Shown piece after piece: positions 23,027-23,068 of a DNA stretch of 23,068 nucleotides. Source of the stretch: Deltaproteobacteria bacterium (GTDB lineage: Bacteria; Desulfobacterota; Desulfobaccia; Desulfobaccales; 0-14-0-80-60-11); NCBI GenBank assembly GCA_023381945.1, contig JAMCQY010000347.1:1-23068 (forward strand), given 5' to 3'. A program made the position numbers and the translations under genes. The notes beneath the pieces were generated by a model, which had not been told where the DNA came from, searched no databases, and was given only the letters and a program-made list of their open reading frames with translations. How positions within the stretch are numbered: the first letter of the stretch is position 1; each line of letters opens with the position of its first letter.

Positions 23027-23068
23027 ATGAAACTCCATTCCCAGGCGGCTCTGACCCTGAAACAGCGT
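23027..23068 (+). CDS. 5' end of a probable IS481-type transposase
   Basis: Fourteen codons (MKLHSQAALTLKQR) run off the window edge after a strong AAGGAGG at 23013-23019 and a plausible promoter. The pattern K-L-H-x-x-A-x-L-T-x-x-x-R matches, from memory, the start of IS481-family transposases, which continue into a helix-turn-helix. Fourteen residues cannot prove this; another helix-turn-helix protein is possible. It is divergent to etfA. Confidence 0.45.
   Translation, partial: MKLHSQAALTLKQR

Overview
This 23 kb window is a GC-rich chromosomal segment from an anaerobic bacterium, most likely a member of the Desulfobacterota (former Deltaproteobacteria, for example a Syntrophobacterales/Desulfobacca-like lineage). 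That placement is an inference from the ferredoxin-linked 2-oxoacid oxidoreductase, the iron-sulfur EtfA and the fabG-acpP-rpiB-glyA-nrdR-ribD gene order; no marker gene in the window fixes it.

Plus strand, 1-1.5 kb: a possible 3' end of an upstream gene, a PPC/DUF296 protein and an inositol-monophosphatase-family enzyme. Plus strand, 1.5-16.7 kb: a complete tryptophan pathway, trpE-trpG-trpD-trpC-trpF-trpB-trpA, behind a recognisable transcription attenuator. The attenuator has a TTGACA promoter, a 15-codon leader peptide containing Trp-Cys-Trp-Trp, a possible antiterminator and tandem terminators. The operon is not contiguous. Between trpG and trpD lies a four-subunit 2-oxoacid:ferredoxin oxidoreductase (korD, korA, korB, korC), followed by a large repeat-built membrane protein. 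The kor genes are themselves split by a 1.7 kb accessory block of three small unknown genes and an MntA/HepT-type nucleotidyltransferase/HEPN pair. The HEPN gene is frameshifted exactly at its RNase motif. Between trpF and trpB sits a very AT-rich membrane-protein gene that starts inside the trpF stop codon.

Minus strand, 23-16.7 kb: a ferredoxin-fused EtfA without an adjacent etfB; then fabG, acpP, rpiB, glyA, nrdR and ribD, converging on trpA. These serve fatty-acid synthesis, pentose phosphate isomerisation, one-carbon metabolism, ribonucleotide-reductase control and riboflavin synthesis. fabF, often found between acpP and rpiB, is missing. At the right edge a plus-strand gene begins that looks like an IS481-type transposase.

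Intergenic spaces are rich in short dispersed repeats: (i) 'gtaggggcg' hairpins, (ii) degenerate 'cagt-atcagt' runs placed at or over stop codons, (iii) 'ccacagag-acgcagag' elements, and (iv) a 126-bp MITE-like element with perfect 17-bp terminal inverted repeats between korB and korC. No tRNA, rRNA or CRISPR array was seen. The most notable features are the trp attenuator, the nested gene insertions in the trp operon, and the frameshifted HEPN toxin.
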